DNA of 64,000 nucleotides from Chlorobiota bacterium. Lineage in GTDB: Bacteria; Bacteroidota; Ignavibacteria; OLB7. Where the stretch lies: the NCBI GenBank assembly GCA_016700335.1, contig CP065014.1, forward strand, positions 1,711,001 through 1,775,000, given 5' to 3'. The stretch's first letter is position 1. Each line of letters opens with the position of its first letter. The notes beneath the pieces are model-generated. The model was not told where the DNA came from, ran no database searches, and saw nothing but the letters and a program-made list of their open reading frames with translations. This document shows, piece after piece, positions 45,747-55,368 of this stretch. Both the position numbers and the translations under genes were made by a program.

Positions 45747-46241
45747 ATGGAAACAAAATTAGTAACATTAAATAATAGATTGACTCAATTAGAGTCCTCT
45801 AACAAAAAATGGAGAGTAATTTCCATTGCATTAACTTTTTGCATAATTTGTATAATCTCAATTGCAGCAATTCCCTCTATTCCTGATGTAATTCAAGCAA
45901 GAAAATTTGAAGTTGTAAACTCAATGGGTGATCCAGTTGTAGTTCTAAGTAATGACAATAATGGTGGCACAATAACAGTTAATAATTCTTTTAAAACTCC
46001 CATTGTTAATATAGGAGGAAATAGTTATGGATATGGGACATTAAAAATTCAAAATGATGCAGCAAAAACCGTAGTTAGTGCTGGTGGCTTCCAAAATGGA
46101 GGTATAATTTCTATTTCAAACAATCAAGGAGTTTCAGTATTAAATGCATCCCCAGATAAAGATGGTAAAGGTGCATTGTCTATTTATGATAATTTAGGAA
46201 ATTTGACTTGGTCCCCTATTTCATCAACAGAAAATAAATAA
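45747..46241 (+). CDS. Membrane-anchored beta-repeat protein (paralogue 1)
   Basis: The 164-residue protein has an N-terminal coiled-coil-like segment (VTLNNRLTQLESSNKKW, residues 5-22), a membrane helix (about 24-43) and an extracytoplasmic domain starting DVIQARKFEVVNSMGDPVVVL. That domain repeats short strands ending in Gly-Gly turns (NNGGTITV, YGTLKI, NGGIISI, KGALSI), as in small beta-helix or shaft proteins. Its neighbour at 46252 has the same layout and local sequence, so they are paralogues in tandem. No function is assigned. Confidence 0.65.
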   Translation: METKLVTLNNRLTQLESSNKKWRVISIALTFCIICIISIAAIPSIPDVIQARKFEVVNSMGDPVVVLSNDNNGGTITVNNSFKTPIVNIGGNSYGYGTLKIQNDAAKTVVSAGGFQNGGIISISNNQGVSVLNASPDKDGKGALSIYDNLGNLTWSPISSTENK

Positions 46242-46251
46242 ATCAAATAGT

Positions 46252-46836
46252 ATGAATAATAATATGTTAATAATTGAGCAAAGGCTTAAAGGAATTGAAA
46301 AAAGTAATAACAATTGGTTTAGATATTCATTGGTTTCATTATGTTTGATAGTTGGTTCAATTATATTTGCCTTTAAACCTCAGGTTGCTGAAGTCGTACA
46401 AGCAAGAAGCATAGAACTTTTAAATCCAATGGGTGATAAGTTAGTTAAAGTTAATTCAGATCAATCTGGAGGTAACATTGATATTAATAGTAGTTTTGAA
46501 GGTAATAACAATATAGTTAATATAAAGCAAACAACTACTAATGGTGGTTCATTGAATCTTAATAATGACTTAAACAAATCTGTTTTCGTTCTTTCTGGTA
46601 CTCAAGATGGTGGTTCTATGAGAATTACAGACAAAATAGGTAATTTAGTTACAATTTTTGGATCTAGTAATTTGAATACAGGTTCAATATATCTTTTTGA
46701 TAAGCAAAATACAATTCTTTGGACTGGACCACCACAATATGTGGAAACTCCTCCAATCAAAGAAGTTAATCCAGATGCAAAAAGTTCAGCAACAAAAAAA
46801 GGAAAAACTACTAAAAAATCCAAAAAAAGGAAATAA
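46252..46836 (+). CDS. Membrane-anchored beta-repeat protein (paralogue 2)
   Basis: The 194-residue protein matches its neighbour at 45747: a coil (LIIEQRLKGIEKSNNNW), a membrane helix (about 23-42), then EVVQARSIELLNPMGDKLVKV and repeats (QSGGNIDI, NGGSLNL, DGGSMRI, NTGSIYL). Differences are a proline-rich segment (GPPQYVETPPIK) and a very basic tail ending KKSKKRK. Ten bases separate the two genes. The QAR-x-h-E-h-h-N-x-M-G-D motif is shared by a wide, unnamed family in many phyla. Confidence 0.65.
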   Translation: MNNNMLIIEQRLKGIEKSNNNWFRYSLVSLCLIVGSIIFAFKPQVAEVVQARSIELLNPMGDKLVKVNSDQSGGNIDINSSFEGNNNIVNIKQTTTNGGSLNLNNDLNKSVFVLSGTQDGGSMRITDKIGNLVTIFGSSNLNTGSIYLFDKQNTILWTGPPQYVETPPIKEVNPDAKSSATKKGKTTKKSKKRK

Positions 46837-46872
46837 ATTCTAAATCAATTAAAGTGTAGGTTGATAAAAGAA

Positions 46873-46906
46873 AGAATCCCGTAAAAAAAAATTTTGACGG
46901 GATTCT
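46873..46906. terminator. Likely bidirectional terminator
   Basis: AGAATCCCGT (46873-46882) and ACGGGATTCT (46897-46906) pair perfectly around an A/T loop. The gap lies between convergent genes, so it can serve both. T runs are short on each side. Confidence 0.7.
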
Positions 46907-46938
46907 CTGTATTTCACTAATACAACATAAATATTTAC

Positions 46939-47322
46939 CTATACTCCAAAACTTGAACCACATCCACATGTTTTGGCTGCATTAGGATTATTAAAAGTAA
47001 AACCCCTACCATTCAAACCATCTGTAAAATCAAGTTCAGTTCCCATCAAATAGAACAAACTTTTAGCATCTACAAACAATTTTACATCACCTAACAACAC
47101 CTCTTTATCACCATCTCTTTTTTGAGAATCAAAACCTAAAGTGTAACTTAAACCAGAACAACCTCCACCCTTTACACCTACTCTTAAACCATAATCACTA
47201 GGAATTTTATTTTGTTCCATTATTTTATGTACTTCTAAAACTGCTTTTTCAGTTATAGAAATTGGAGAAGATGGATTTGAAATCTTTGGGGATAATATTT
47301 CTATATCTAATATATCTGACAT
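46939..47322 (-). CDS. iscA: A-type Fe-S carrier (IscA/ErpA family)
   Basis: The 127-residue protein has the three conserved cysteines of A-type carriers: C55 in GGGCSGLSY and C119/C121 in KTCGCGSSF. The core reads GLRVGVKGGGCSG and DGLNGRGFTFNNPNA. It receives clusters from IscU and hands them to client proteins such as SdhB. It is the last gene of the leftward isc block and starts 27 bases after iscU. IscA and ErpA cannot be told apart by sequence alone. Confidence 0.92.
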   Translation of the reverse strand: MSDILDIEILSPKISNPSSPISITEKAVLEVHKIMEQNKIPSDYGLRVGVKGGGCSGLSYTLGFDSQKRDGDKEVLLGDVKLFVDAKSLFYLMGTELDFTDGLNGRGFTFNNPNAAKTCGCGSSFGV

Positions 47323-47349
47323 TTGACAATTTGTAAATTTTATTTGTAA

Positions 47350-47760
47350 TTATGATACTTCAACGCTAGCAATTAAAGTTGCCTGTTTTTTCTTAAAATC
47401 TTCAACTGCTGCTTTTATTGCATCTTCTGCTAAAACTGAGCAATGTATTTTAACGGGTGGTAAATTTAAATCTTCAACTATTTGTGTATTTTTCAACTCA
47501 AATGCTTCCTCGATAGTTTTACCTTTGATTAATTCTGTTGCATAACTTGAAGATGCAATAGCTGAACCACATCCAAATGTTTTAAATTTGGCTTCTTCAA
47601 TTACTCCTGTTTCAGGATTAATTTTAATTTGCAACCTCATCACATCCCCGCACTCAGGTGCACCCACTAAACCAGTACCAACTGTTGCATCACTTACATC
47701 TAATGTTCCAACATTCCTTGGATTATTAAAATGATCTATAACTTTATCTGAATATGCCAT
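47350..47760 (-). CDS. iscU: Fe-S scaffold protein IscU
   Basis: IscU is the scaffold on which clusters form. The 136-residue protein has the three ligand cysteines and the key Asp/His: C37 and D39 in GAPECGDVM, C64 in FGCGSAIASSS and H106-C107 in IHCSVLAEDAI. The HscA-binding LPPVK motif is also present, though hscA and hscB are not in the window. The C-terminus (DFKKKQATLIASVEVS) is a little long. It sits between the 145-residue gene and iscA. Confidence 0.95.
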   Translation of the reverse strand: MAYSDKVIDHFNNPRNVGTLDVSDATVGTGLVGAPECGDVMRLQIKINPETGVIEEAKFKTFGCGSAIASSSYATELIKGKTIEEAFELKNTQIVEDLNLPPVKIHCSVLAEDAIKAAVEDFKKKQATLIASVEVS

Positions 47761-47881
47761 ATTAATTTATTTAAATTTATTTAAATTTATTTTAAAATTT
47801 TTATTGAGTCAATTTCTTAATGCCGATTTCAACCAATATTTATTTTACTTTTATAGATTCTAATATTATATAAAAATTACT

Positions 47882-48319
47882 CTAAAGTCCTTTAGTTAAT
47901 TTTGCTGCATTTATTTTTTCTTTCCATTTTAAAATTCTCTGATTTGAAATTTCTGGACTTACAGGTTCTAGAGCTTTTTTAATTTTTGGTTTGGATTCAC
48001 TTACAGAAACATGTTCTTCAATTTCTTCATATTCTAAGGGTTCAATTAATGAATAATCTACCATATTTAATTCATAACCTAATTTATTTAATCTTCTAAA
48101 AATACCCTTTTCTTCTAAAGTATTAGCTAAATCTAAAGCAACTTTTTCAAATTTACTATAAGGGACTTTAACTTGATTCTTATCTAAAAACCTAGAGAGT
48201 CCATATTGAAAATCTCTAAAAAATATTCCTGATTTATGAAAAACTGGGAAATGATTTTCTTTCATAAAATCAAATAACGGTTTTGGATTTTCCTTAAGAG
48301 AATTTAGACTATAATTCAT
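47882..48319 (-). CDS. Unknown 145-residue protein in the isc cluster
   Basis: I do not recognise this family. The protein is soluble, with no signal or membrane segment. The N-terminal half (ENPKPLFDFMKENHFPVFHKSGIFFRDFQYGLSRFL) is aromatic and basic, and the middle (KFEKVALDLANTLEEKGIFRRLNKLGYELNM) looks helical, possibly a winged-helix-like fold. The C-terminus is Glu/Lys-rich. It lies between iscS and iscU in the same direction, behind a TATTTTTG box 26 bases upstream of its start. Position suggests a link to Fe-S biogenesis, but sequence gives no ligands of note (no cysteines). Confidence 0.6.
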   Translation of the reverse strand: MNYSLNSLKENPKPLFDFMKENHFPVFHKSGIFFRDFQYGLSRFLDKNQVKVPYSKFEKVALDLANTLEEKGIFRRLNKLGYELNMVDYSLIEPLEYEEIEEHVSVSESKPKIKKALEPVSPEISNQRILKWKEKINAAKLTKGL

Positions 48320-48344
48320 ATTTTAATAAATAATAAATGTTTGC

Positions 48345-48352
48345 CAAAAATA
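48345..48352 (-). promoter_or_regulatory. Putative -7 box (TAnnTTTG) for the 145-residue isc gene
   Basis: The minus strand reads TATTTTTG 26 bases before the start codon. Confidence 0.4.
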
Positions 48353-48426
48353 AGGAAATTAAACGAATTGAGTTAAGTACTAAATTAAAATTAATGCCAA
48401 AATCAAAGTCTCAAAAGATTATTGAA

Positions 48427-49656
<1,230 letters not shown>

Positions 49657-49720
49657 TTTATTATTAAATATAAATTATTAGTAAAGGTTAAGACGAAATT
49701 ATTGTAAAATAATTTCTTTA

Positions 49721-49728
49721 CAAATATA
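49721..49728 (-). promoter_or_regulatory. Putative -7 box (TAnnTTTG) for iscS
   Basis: The minus strand reads TATATTTG 65 bases before the iscS start, in the 338-base gap shared with thrS. No Rrf2/IscR-like palindrome was recognised around it. Confidence 0.45.
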
Positions 49729-49776
49729 AGTCTTTAAAATTATTTTTTATATATTGCAATTAAATTTAATTGATTA

Positions 49777-49907
49777 CCTATTGTAAAGGTGATAAGCTTT
49801 TTTCTTTCAAACCAACTTTTAAGCCAATTGTAAGGTTTTTTAATTAGTTCCAATGCTTATTTCTCTTTATATGGCGGTCATTCCTTTTTATTAGGATGTC
49901 CGCTTTT
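49777..49907 (+). ncRNA. Candidate leader or small RNA ending in a terminator before thrS
   Basis: The 338-base iscS-thrS gap contains no gene. Its centre can form an ACCT/AGGT hairpin (49777-49791), a distant ATAAGC/GCTTAT pairing (49792-49860) and a clear terminator at 49874-49907. The last is 87 bases upstream of thrS, so transcription from further upstream would stop before the gene. It could be an attenuated leader or a separate small RNA. I do not match it to T-box, 6S or SRP RNA. Confidence 0.3.
49874..49907 (+). terminator. Intrinsic terminator upstream of thrS
   Basis: GCGGTCATTCCT pairs with AGGATGTCCGC with one mismatch and one bulge, followed by a run of seven T. It lies 87 bases before the thrS start, with no gene upstream on this strand. 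Confidence 0.8.
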
Positions 49908-49994
49908 TTAGTAATATTAAATTAGATTTTTTATCACTTGTTTAATATAAATTAAACTAAATTTTATAATTGAATTTTTAACTAATACATTATC

Positions 49995-51932
49995 ATGCAA
50001 AACATTAAAATAACACTTCCTGATAATTCAGTAAAAGAATTACCAATTGGTGTAACTGGCTTACAAATAGCTGAAGGAATTTCTCAAAGTTTAGCAAAAG
50101 TTGCTGTTGGTATTGTTGTTAATGGAGTTAATTATGATCTAACTAGATCAATAATTGAAGATTCATCAATCAAATTACTAACTTTTAATGATCCAGAAGG
50201 CAAAGCAATATTCTGGCATTCCTCTGCCCACCTACTTGCTGAAGCTGTTGAAGACCTTTTTCCAGGAACTAAATTTGGTATAGGACCTAGTATTGAAGGT
50301 GGTTTTTATTACGATATGGAAATTGCAGACGGTTATAGTTTAACACAACTTGATCTTCATGAAATTGAAAATAAAATGAGTTATCTTGCTAAAGAAGACA
50401 ATAAATTTTATAGAGAAAATATTTCATGGGAAGAAGCTGTTGAATTTTTTAAAATTAAAGGTGATGAATTTAAATTAGAACTATTAAATGATTTTAAAGA
50501 CAGGGAAATAACTTTTTATAAACAAGGTAACTTCACTGATTTATGTAGAGGAACTCATATTCCATCAACAGGAATGATTAAAGCAATTAAACTAATGAAT
50601 ATATCAGCGGCTTATTGGAAGGCTGACCAGTCAAGACAACAACTTCAAAGAGTTTATGGGATAACTTTCCCAAAAAAATCTCAATTAGATGAACATTTAA
50701 TTTTACTTGAAGAAGCAAAAAAGAGAGATCATAGAAAAATAGGAAGAGAAATGGAGTTATTTATGTTTAGTCAATTAGTTGGACAAGGACTTCCAATATG
50801 GTTACCAAAAGGTGCCGTTCTTAGAGAGAATCTTGAAAAATTATTACGTGGTGAACAACGTAAATTGGGTTATCAGCAAGTTATTACACCACATATTGGT
50901 AACTTAGAATTATATAAAACTAGTGGACATTATGAAAAATATTCAGATGGACAATTTAGGCCAATAGAAGTTGATGATGAACAGTATATGTTAAAACCAA
51001 TGAATTGCCCTCATCATTGTCAAATATATTCAAATAAACAACATAGTTTTAGAGATTTACCTATTAGATTAGCAGAATTTGGTACAGTTTATAGATATGA
51101 AAAATCTGGTCAATTAGGGGGTTTGCTTAGAGTTAGGGGTTTTACTCAAGATGATGCTCATGTTTTTTGTCGACCAGATCAAGTTAAAGAAGAACTTTCA
51201 AAAGTTATCGAATTAGTTAAACACGTGTTAAGAGTTTTGCAATTAAATAATTTTAAGGTTAGACTTTCTTTTAGAGATAAAAATAATCCTAAGTTTAATA
51301 TTGGAACAGATGAATTATGGAACACAGCAGAAAATTCTCTGAAAGAAGTAACTGAAGCAAATGATTTAGAATATACAGTAGGTATTGGTGAAGCTGCATT
51401 TTATGGTCCAAAAATAGATTTCATGGTAAAAGATGCATTGAAAAGAGAATGGCAATTAGGTACTGTTCAACTTGATTATAATTTACCTGAAAGATTCGAG
51501 TTAGAGTATATTGCTAGTGATGGTAGCAAACAACGACCAGTAATGATTCATAGAGCACCATTTGGTTCCTTTGAAAGATTCACTGCTGTATTAATTGAAC
51601 ACTTTGCTGGAAATTTTCCGTTTTGGTTGGCACCAGTTCAGGCTATTATATTACCTCTTTCAGAAAAATATATGGATTTTGCTAAAGACGTTTTTAACAA
51701 ATTTCATTCAAATGGAATTAGAATTGAATTTGATGATAGAAACGAAAAGTTAGGATATAAAATTAGAGAAGCTGAAATGCAAAAAATACCTTATTTAATT
51801 ATCATTGGTGAAAAAGAGCAATTAGCTAATAAAGTTTCTTTAAGGATTCATGGCGATGGAGATAAAGGTCAAATCGGAATAGATGAATTAATAATTGACA
51901 TGATTTCATTAAGTAAGATAGAAAATCTTTAA
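49995..51932 (+). CDS. thrS: Threonyl-tRNA synthetase
   Basis: The 645-residue class II synthetase has a TGS domain (about residues 1-62), the editing/SAD domains (HSSAHLLAEAVEDLFP near 75 and CRGTHIPSTG near 180 with the zinc-like editing ligands), and the catalytic core. MNCPHHCQIYS holds the active-site zinc cysteine. GGLLRVRGFTQDDAHVFCRPDQ is motif 2, and VMIHRAPFGSFERF is motif 3. The anticodon domain follows (PVQAIILPLSEKYMDFA). It is complete. The usual infC-rpmI-rplT partners do not follow; a terminator ends the unit. Confidence 0.97.
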   Translation: MQNIKITLPDNSVKELPIGVTGLQIAEGISQSLAKVAVGIVVNGVNYDLTRSIIEDSSIKLLTFNDPEGKAIFWHSSAHLLAEAVEDLFPGTKFGIGPSIEGGFYYDMEIADGYSLTQLDLHEIENKMSYLAKEDNKFYRENISWEEAVEFFKIKGDEFKLELLNDFKDREITFYKQGNFTDLCRGTHIPSTGMIKAIKLMNISAAYWKADQSRQQLQRVYGITFPKKSQLDEHLILLEEAKKRDHRKIGREMELFMFSQLVGQGLPIWLPKGAVLRENLEKLLRGEQRKLGYQQVITPHIGNLELYKTSGHYEKYSDGQFRPIEVDDEQYMLKPMNCPHHCQIYSNKQHSFRDLPIRLAEFGTVYRYEKSGQLGGLLRVRGFTQDDAHVFCRPDQVKEELSKVIELVKHVLRVLQLNNFKVRLSFRDKNNPKFNIGTDELWNTAENSLKEVTEANDLEYTVGIGEAAFYGPKIDFMVKDALKREWQLGTVQLDYNLPERFELEYIASDGSKQRPVMIHRAPFGSFERFTAVLIEHFAGNFPFWLAPVQAIILPLSEKYMDFAKDVFNKFHSNGIRIEFDDRNEKLGYKIREAEMQKIPYLIIIGEKEQLANKVSLRIHGDGDKGQIGIDELIIDMISLSKIENL

Positions 51933-51941
51933 ATTAGCTTT

Positions 51942-51986
51942 AAAAAAAAGTCTCCAATCTATTCAAGATTGAAGACTTTATTATTT
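51942..51986. terminator. Terminator between thrS and the anti-sigma gene
   Basis: AAGTCTCCAATCT (51948-51960) pairs with AGATTGAAGACTT (51966-51978), one mismatch, over a 5-base loop. A and T runs flank both sides, so it can act in both directions between the convergent genes. Confidence 0.85.
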
Positions 51987-52004
51987 TTTAAATAATATTT
52001 AAAT

Positions 52005-53282
52005 TTATTTTTTACTTCTTTCTTTTAATAAAGAGTCAGCAATTTCTAAAACTTCACGTGCTGTGATGGCATCATGTTTCCCTTTAGTATCTCTTTTACT
52101 TTTAACGATAGATACCAGTAGTTTTATAAAGTCATTATTTGATATACTTAAAGTTTTGTATGATGATTTAATTGATGGTTTGAAACTTAGTCCATTACCA
52201 CCAATTGAAATTTTGCTTAAACCGTTATTAGAACTCTCTAATTCGTTCCTATGTGCTAATAAAATAGGATTATTCCTTAATTCTTCACTTGGTTGAAATT
52301 GAGCCAACTTTTCATCGGTCAATTTCATATTATTTAAAGCGATAAACATCGTATTTAAATCATCTAAACTATTACTATTAAAGGAAGTAAAATTCATTTT
52401 ATTAACAGGTCCACCTGTATCTACAGAAAAATTATCACTAATTTCAATTACATCTGCTTCGGTAGACTTTAATGATGTAGGTAATGATGGTGTCATATTA
52501 GAATGACTATTTTCTTTAGCATTCTCATTTACAATTGATGCAACTTCTAAACCACCTGCAGATCTATTATTTCCATTACTCTGAGAACTGCTTCTAGATG
52601 GAGAATCAGTTTTTTCAAACTTTGAATCAAATTTTACTAAAGAACGAGTCCCTGGAACCTCAGAATTTAAAGCTATAGTTTGCTTATTTAAAGTAAAAGT
52701 AGTTGATGGAAGTTTAGTTGTTAAATCAGAAATTACTGGTACAGGACTTTTTGAATCTAATAAATTAGTAGAAATAACTCCTTGATCTGGAACGGGTTTA
52801 ACTAAACTTAAATCATTATTTAATGAGTTATCTAAACCCTTTGTAATAGTTTTATCAATTTTAGGTAAACTACTAATATTAGGATTACTAACAAATGATT
52901 TCCATAAAACAACAGTACCAAAAAGTGAAGCAACAACAAATGGAGCAAACATCAAACTCTTTTTCCAAATAAATTTAGATTTTACAACTTTAGGTTGACT
53001 TACTACATTCTCAATTAACTCGGGTTTATCAATTAAAGCATTTTTAGCTTGATAAGTCATACCTTCTTCCATTTGCAACCTAGTGAAAAGTGCAGTTTTC
53101 AATGTAGGACTAGCAGATACAATACATTGGCTTTCGCGTGCTAATTGTTGAAGTTTAATGTGTTGACGGAATATAACTCTGTCTTCTTCATTTTCGGATA
53201 ACAACTGATGTAATTCTGCTTCCTTTTCTTGAGGAAGTTCATTATCTAAGTAAGCTGAAATTATTTCTTCTATATTGTTCAT
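52005..53282 (-). CDS. Putative membrane anti-sigma factor
   Basis: The 425-residue protein is coded just downstream of the ECF sigma gene. Its first 70 residues (EIISAYLDNELPQEKEAELHQLLSENEEDR) have the two-helix 'anti-sigma domain' layout (YLDNEL is typical) without the zinc HxxxCxxC. A single membrane helix lies at about 109-129. The rest, about 290 residues, is polar and Ser/Asn-rich with little predicted order, ending in a helix (DAITAREVLEIADSLLKERS). It probably holds the sigma factor at the membrane until a signal releases it. No known sensor domain is seen in the external part. Confidence 0.7.
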   Translation of the reverse strand: MNNIEEIISAYLDNELPQEKEAELHQLLSENEEDRVIFRQHIKLQQLARESQCIVSASPTLKTALFTRLQMEEGMTYQAKNALIDKPELIENVVSQPKVVKSKFIWKKSLMFAPFVVASLFGTVVLWKSFVSNPNISSLPKIDKTITKGLDNSLNNDLSLVKPVPDQGVISTNLLDSKSPVPVISDLTTKLPSTTFTLNKQTIALNSEVPGTRSLVKFDSKFEKTDSPSRSSSQSNGNNRSAGGLEVASIVNENAKENSHSNMTPSLPTSLKSTEADVIEISDNFSVDTGGPVNKMNFTSFNSNSLDDLNTMFIALNNMKLTDEKLAQFQPSEELRNNPILLAHRNELESSNNGLSKISIGGNGLSFKPSIKSSYKTLSISNNDFIKLLVSIVKSKRDTKGKHDAITAREVLEIADSLLKERSKK

Positions 53283-53331
53283 TATTTAAAATTATATATT
53301 TTGTTGTAATTTTCGAAAATTGTTAAAAGGG

Positions 53332-53979
53332 TTAATCTACTTTAATATACTTTTTCAAGGCTTTTCTAAGTGTTTTTCTAGCTCTTGATAATCTCATCCT
53401 TGCAGCTTCTTCAGAAACTCCTATGGTTTCAGATATTTCTTCATATTCAAATCCATTCATTTCTCTTAATACATAAACTTCTTTTAGTGATTTAGGTAAT
53501 AGTTCAACACATTGTAAAAGTTTTGAATACAATTGTTCACTACTAAAAATATCTTCATTTCCATATAATTCAGCAAATGATTCTTCAACTGGTACCATTA
53601 ATCTTTCATCCCATCTATTAGGATTATCATCATCTTCATCAACAGTTAAAGAAACAGTTCTTTTTCCAATCCTTAAATAACTCATTGCTAAGTTATGTGC
53701 TACTCTAAATAACCAAGATTTTAAATTTTCAATTGGTCGGTAATCTCCTCCTGTTTCTAATGCTTTTGCTTGTCGTGTTCTTTCTCTGTATAATCTAATA
53801 AAAGTTTCTTGGAACAAATCATCAGCTGCGGCAGGTTGATCACGCATTGTAGTTTTCAAATATGTAAGAATACCCCTTTCATACCTCTCATATATGGCTG
53901 TAAAAGCCATTTCATCACCTATCATAAAATTCTTATACAGTACTTCATCTGTTTCAGAAGTAAGAGATAATTTAGACAT
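53332..53979 (-). CDS. ECF-family RNA polymerase sigma factor
   Basis: I start at the ATG at 53979 (215 residues, MSKLSLTSETDEVLY); an upstream ATG at 54009 would add ten residues. Region 2 is FTAIYERYERGILTYLK, then DDLFQETFIRLYRE and NLKSWLFRVAHNLAMSYLR. Region 4 is CVELLPKSLKEVYVLREMNGFEYEEISETIGVSEEAARMRLSRARKTLR, with the helix-turn-helix for -35 recognition. It likely controls a small regulon, held by the adjacent anti-sigma gene 49 bases downstream. Confidence 0.92.
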   Translation of the reverse strand: MSKLSLTSETDEVLYKNFMIGDEMAFTAIYERYERGILTYLKTTMRDQPAAADDLFQETFIRLYRERTRQAKALETGGDYRPIENLKSWLFRVAHNLAMSYLRIGKRTVSLTVDEDDDNPNRWDERLMVPVEESFAELYGNEDIFSSEQLYSKLLQCVELLPKSLKEVYVLREMNGFEYEEISETIGVSEEAARMRLSRARKTLRKALKKYIKVD

Positions 53980-54154
53980 GCTAATGATATTTTTTTGGAA
54001 AATAGCCACAGTGAAGAGTTGTTTATAATTAATTTAGAAAATCTACTTTGTTTTGACAATTAACAACTATTTTGTAACATTAGAAAATATAATATAAAAA
54101 TTTAATTACTTTAAATTCGTCTAATAATTATTCAATAATTTAATATATTTTGAA

Positions 54155-54162
54155 TAGATTTG
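54155..54162 (+). promoter_or_regulatory. Putative -7 box (TAnnTTTG) for the peroxiredoxin gene
   Basis: TAGATTTG lies 35 bases before the start at 54197. Confidence 0.45.
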
Positions 54163-54196
54163 CAATCTTTTTTTAATTAAAATCAAATATTATTAC

Positions 54197-54667
54197 ATGT
54201 CTTTAACAATCGGGGATTTAGCTCCAAATTTTACTTTACCTGGAATGACTTCAGATGGTGTTAAACAAATATCATTAAGTGATTATTCAGGAAAAAATGT
54301 TATACTTCTTTTTTTTCCAGCTGCTGGCTCAGGTGTTTGTACAAATGAAATGTGCACTATGACAGAAAATATGGAAAGTTATGAAAAATTAAATGCTGTT
54401 GTTTTGGGGATATCTGTGGATATGCCTTTTGCTCAAGGTGTTTGGGCTAATGCTAACAAAATTAATATACAACTTTTATCAGATCATAACAAAGATGTAT
54501 CTCAACAATATGGTGCGTTTTATGAAACTTGGATACAAGGGTTAAAAGGAGTATCTAAAAGAGCAGCATTTGTAATTAATACTGAAGGAATATTACTTCA
54601 TTCAGAGGTATTAGAAAGTGCAGGTGAATTACCAAATTTTGAAGCTGTTAATAAAATCTTATCTTAA
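54197..54667 (+). CDS. Peroxiredoxin (AhpC/TSA, Bcp/AhpE-like)
   Basis: The 156-residue thiol peroxidase has a thioredoxin fold with FPAAGSGVCTNEMC: the peroxidatic cysteine is C48, in the P-x3-(T/S)-x2-C layout with Ser for Thr. A second cysteine, C53, lies five residues on, as in some Bcp-type enzymes that form an intra-helix disulfide. The rest (VVLGISVDMPFAQGVWANAN, KGVSKRAAFVINTEGIL) is typical of the family. It reduces hydrogen peroxide or organic peroxides. A strong terminator follows. Confidence 0.9.
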   Translation: MSLTIGDLAPNFTLPGMTSDGVKQISLSDYSGKNVILLFFPAAGSGVCTNEMCTMTENMESYEKLNAVVLGISVDMPFAQGVWANANKINIQLLSDHNKDVSQQYGAFYETWIQGLKGVSKRAAFVINTEGILLHSEVLESAGELPNFEAVNKILS

Positions 54668-54679
54668 TTTATCTTTCCT

Positions 54680-54724
54680 AAAAAAAAATCGAGTAATTGT
54701 TTATCAATTATTCGATTTTTTTAT
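54680..54724 (+). terminator. Intrinsic terminator after the peroxiredoxin gene
   Basis: AATCGAGTAATTG (54687-54699) pairs with CAATTATTCGATT (54705-54717), one G-U pair, 5-base loop, followed by a T run. Confidence 0.92.
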
Positions 54725-54759
54725 TTTGTAATTTTCAATTTAATAAATTATGGATTATC

Positions 54760-55252
54760 TTAATTTATACAATTAATAACTATTGTTTCAGTAATTTTGT
54801 CATGAAGCGTCATTTTGTTTATATTCCAAAATGCTTGGATAAAACCAAGTCCTAATTCTAATGAAGAAGCAACGTATCCCAAACTCCTTTCTAGGCAATG
54901 CCAAAATCCAATTTTATTATGAAAAAGGGAGATTACTATTATTTTAAATATTTTCTTTCCAATAGATTGTCCATTAAAAAAATATGTACTTAGTGTAAAA
55001 TAAATTGTTGGGATACATATATAAATAATTTACCGGTTTCACTAATGTTATCAGATTCAATATCTATATGAGTGAAACCTTCAACTTTGATATGTTTTAA
55101 GTCAAAACCAAATAACTGAATTAACACTTGAAGCAATGCAAAAATGATAATTAGAAATACCAAATCTACTATCATTGAAAAAAACGTTTTCCAAGAGTAG
55201 TTAAACTATAACTATTATTGACTAATATTTCTTTTCTATTTTTGTATTTCAT
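54760..55252 (-). pseudogene. RDD-family membrane protein, broken by two frameshifts
   Basis: Three pieces in different frames rebuild one RDD-family protein of 164 residues. The first (ATG at 55252) reads to TTLGKRFF and hits a stop just after a run of seven T (55178-55184). One added T continues into MIVDLVFLIIIFALLQVLIQ, the RDD Arg-Asp-type first helix. A second slip in 55009-55034 leads to IPTIYFTLSTYFFNGQSIGKK, then ERSLGYV and KMTLHDKITETIVI, the family C-terminus, with a stop at 54760. Length (493 bases plus two missing) is a multiple of three. It is either a recent pseudogene or two base-call errors, of which the homopolymer is the more suspect. Confidence 0.8.
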
Positions 55253-55368
55253 TGTTAAAAAATGAGTATTAGTTTAATTCTGATTTTATTTGATTGATAT
55301 GAATTGATTTATATTAAAATTCAATTTAAAAATTTATATTTTCTCATCCAGATATTCAATTTTTATAA

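Noticed and set aside
47765..47795. Short tandem run of TTTAAATTTA units before iscU
   Set aside because: Simple AT-rich slippage sequence with only a few units; not CRISPR-like.
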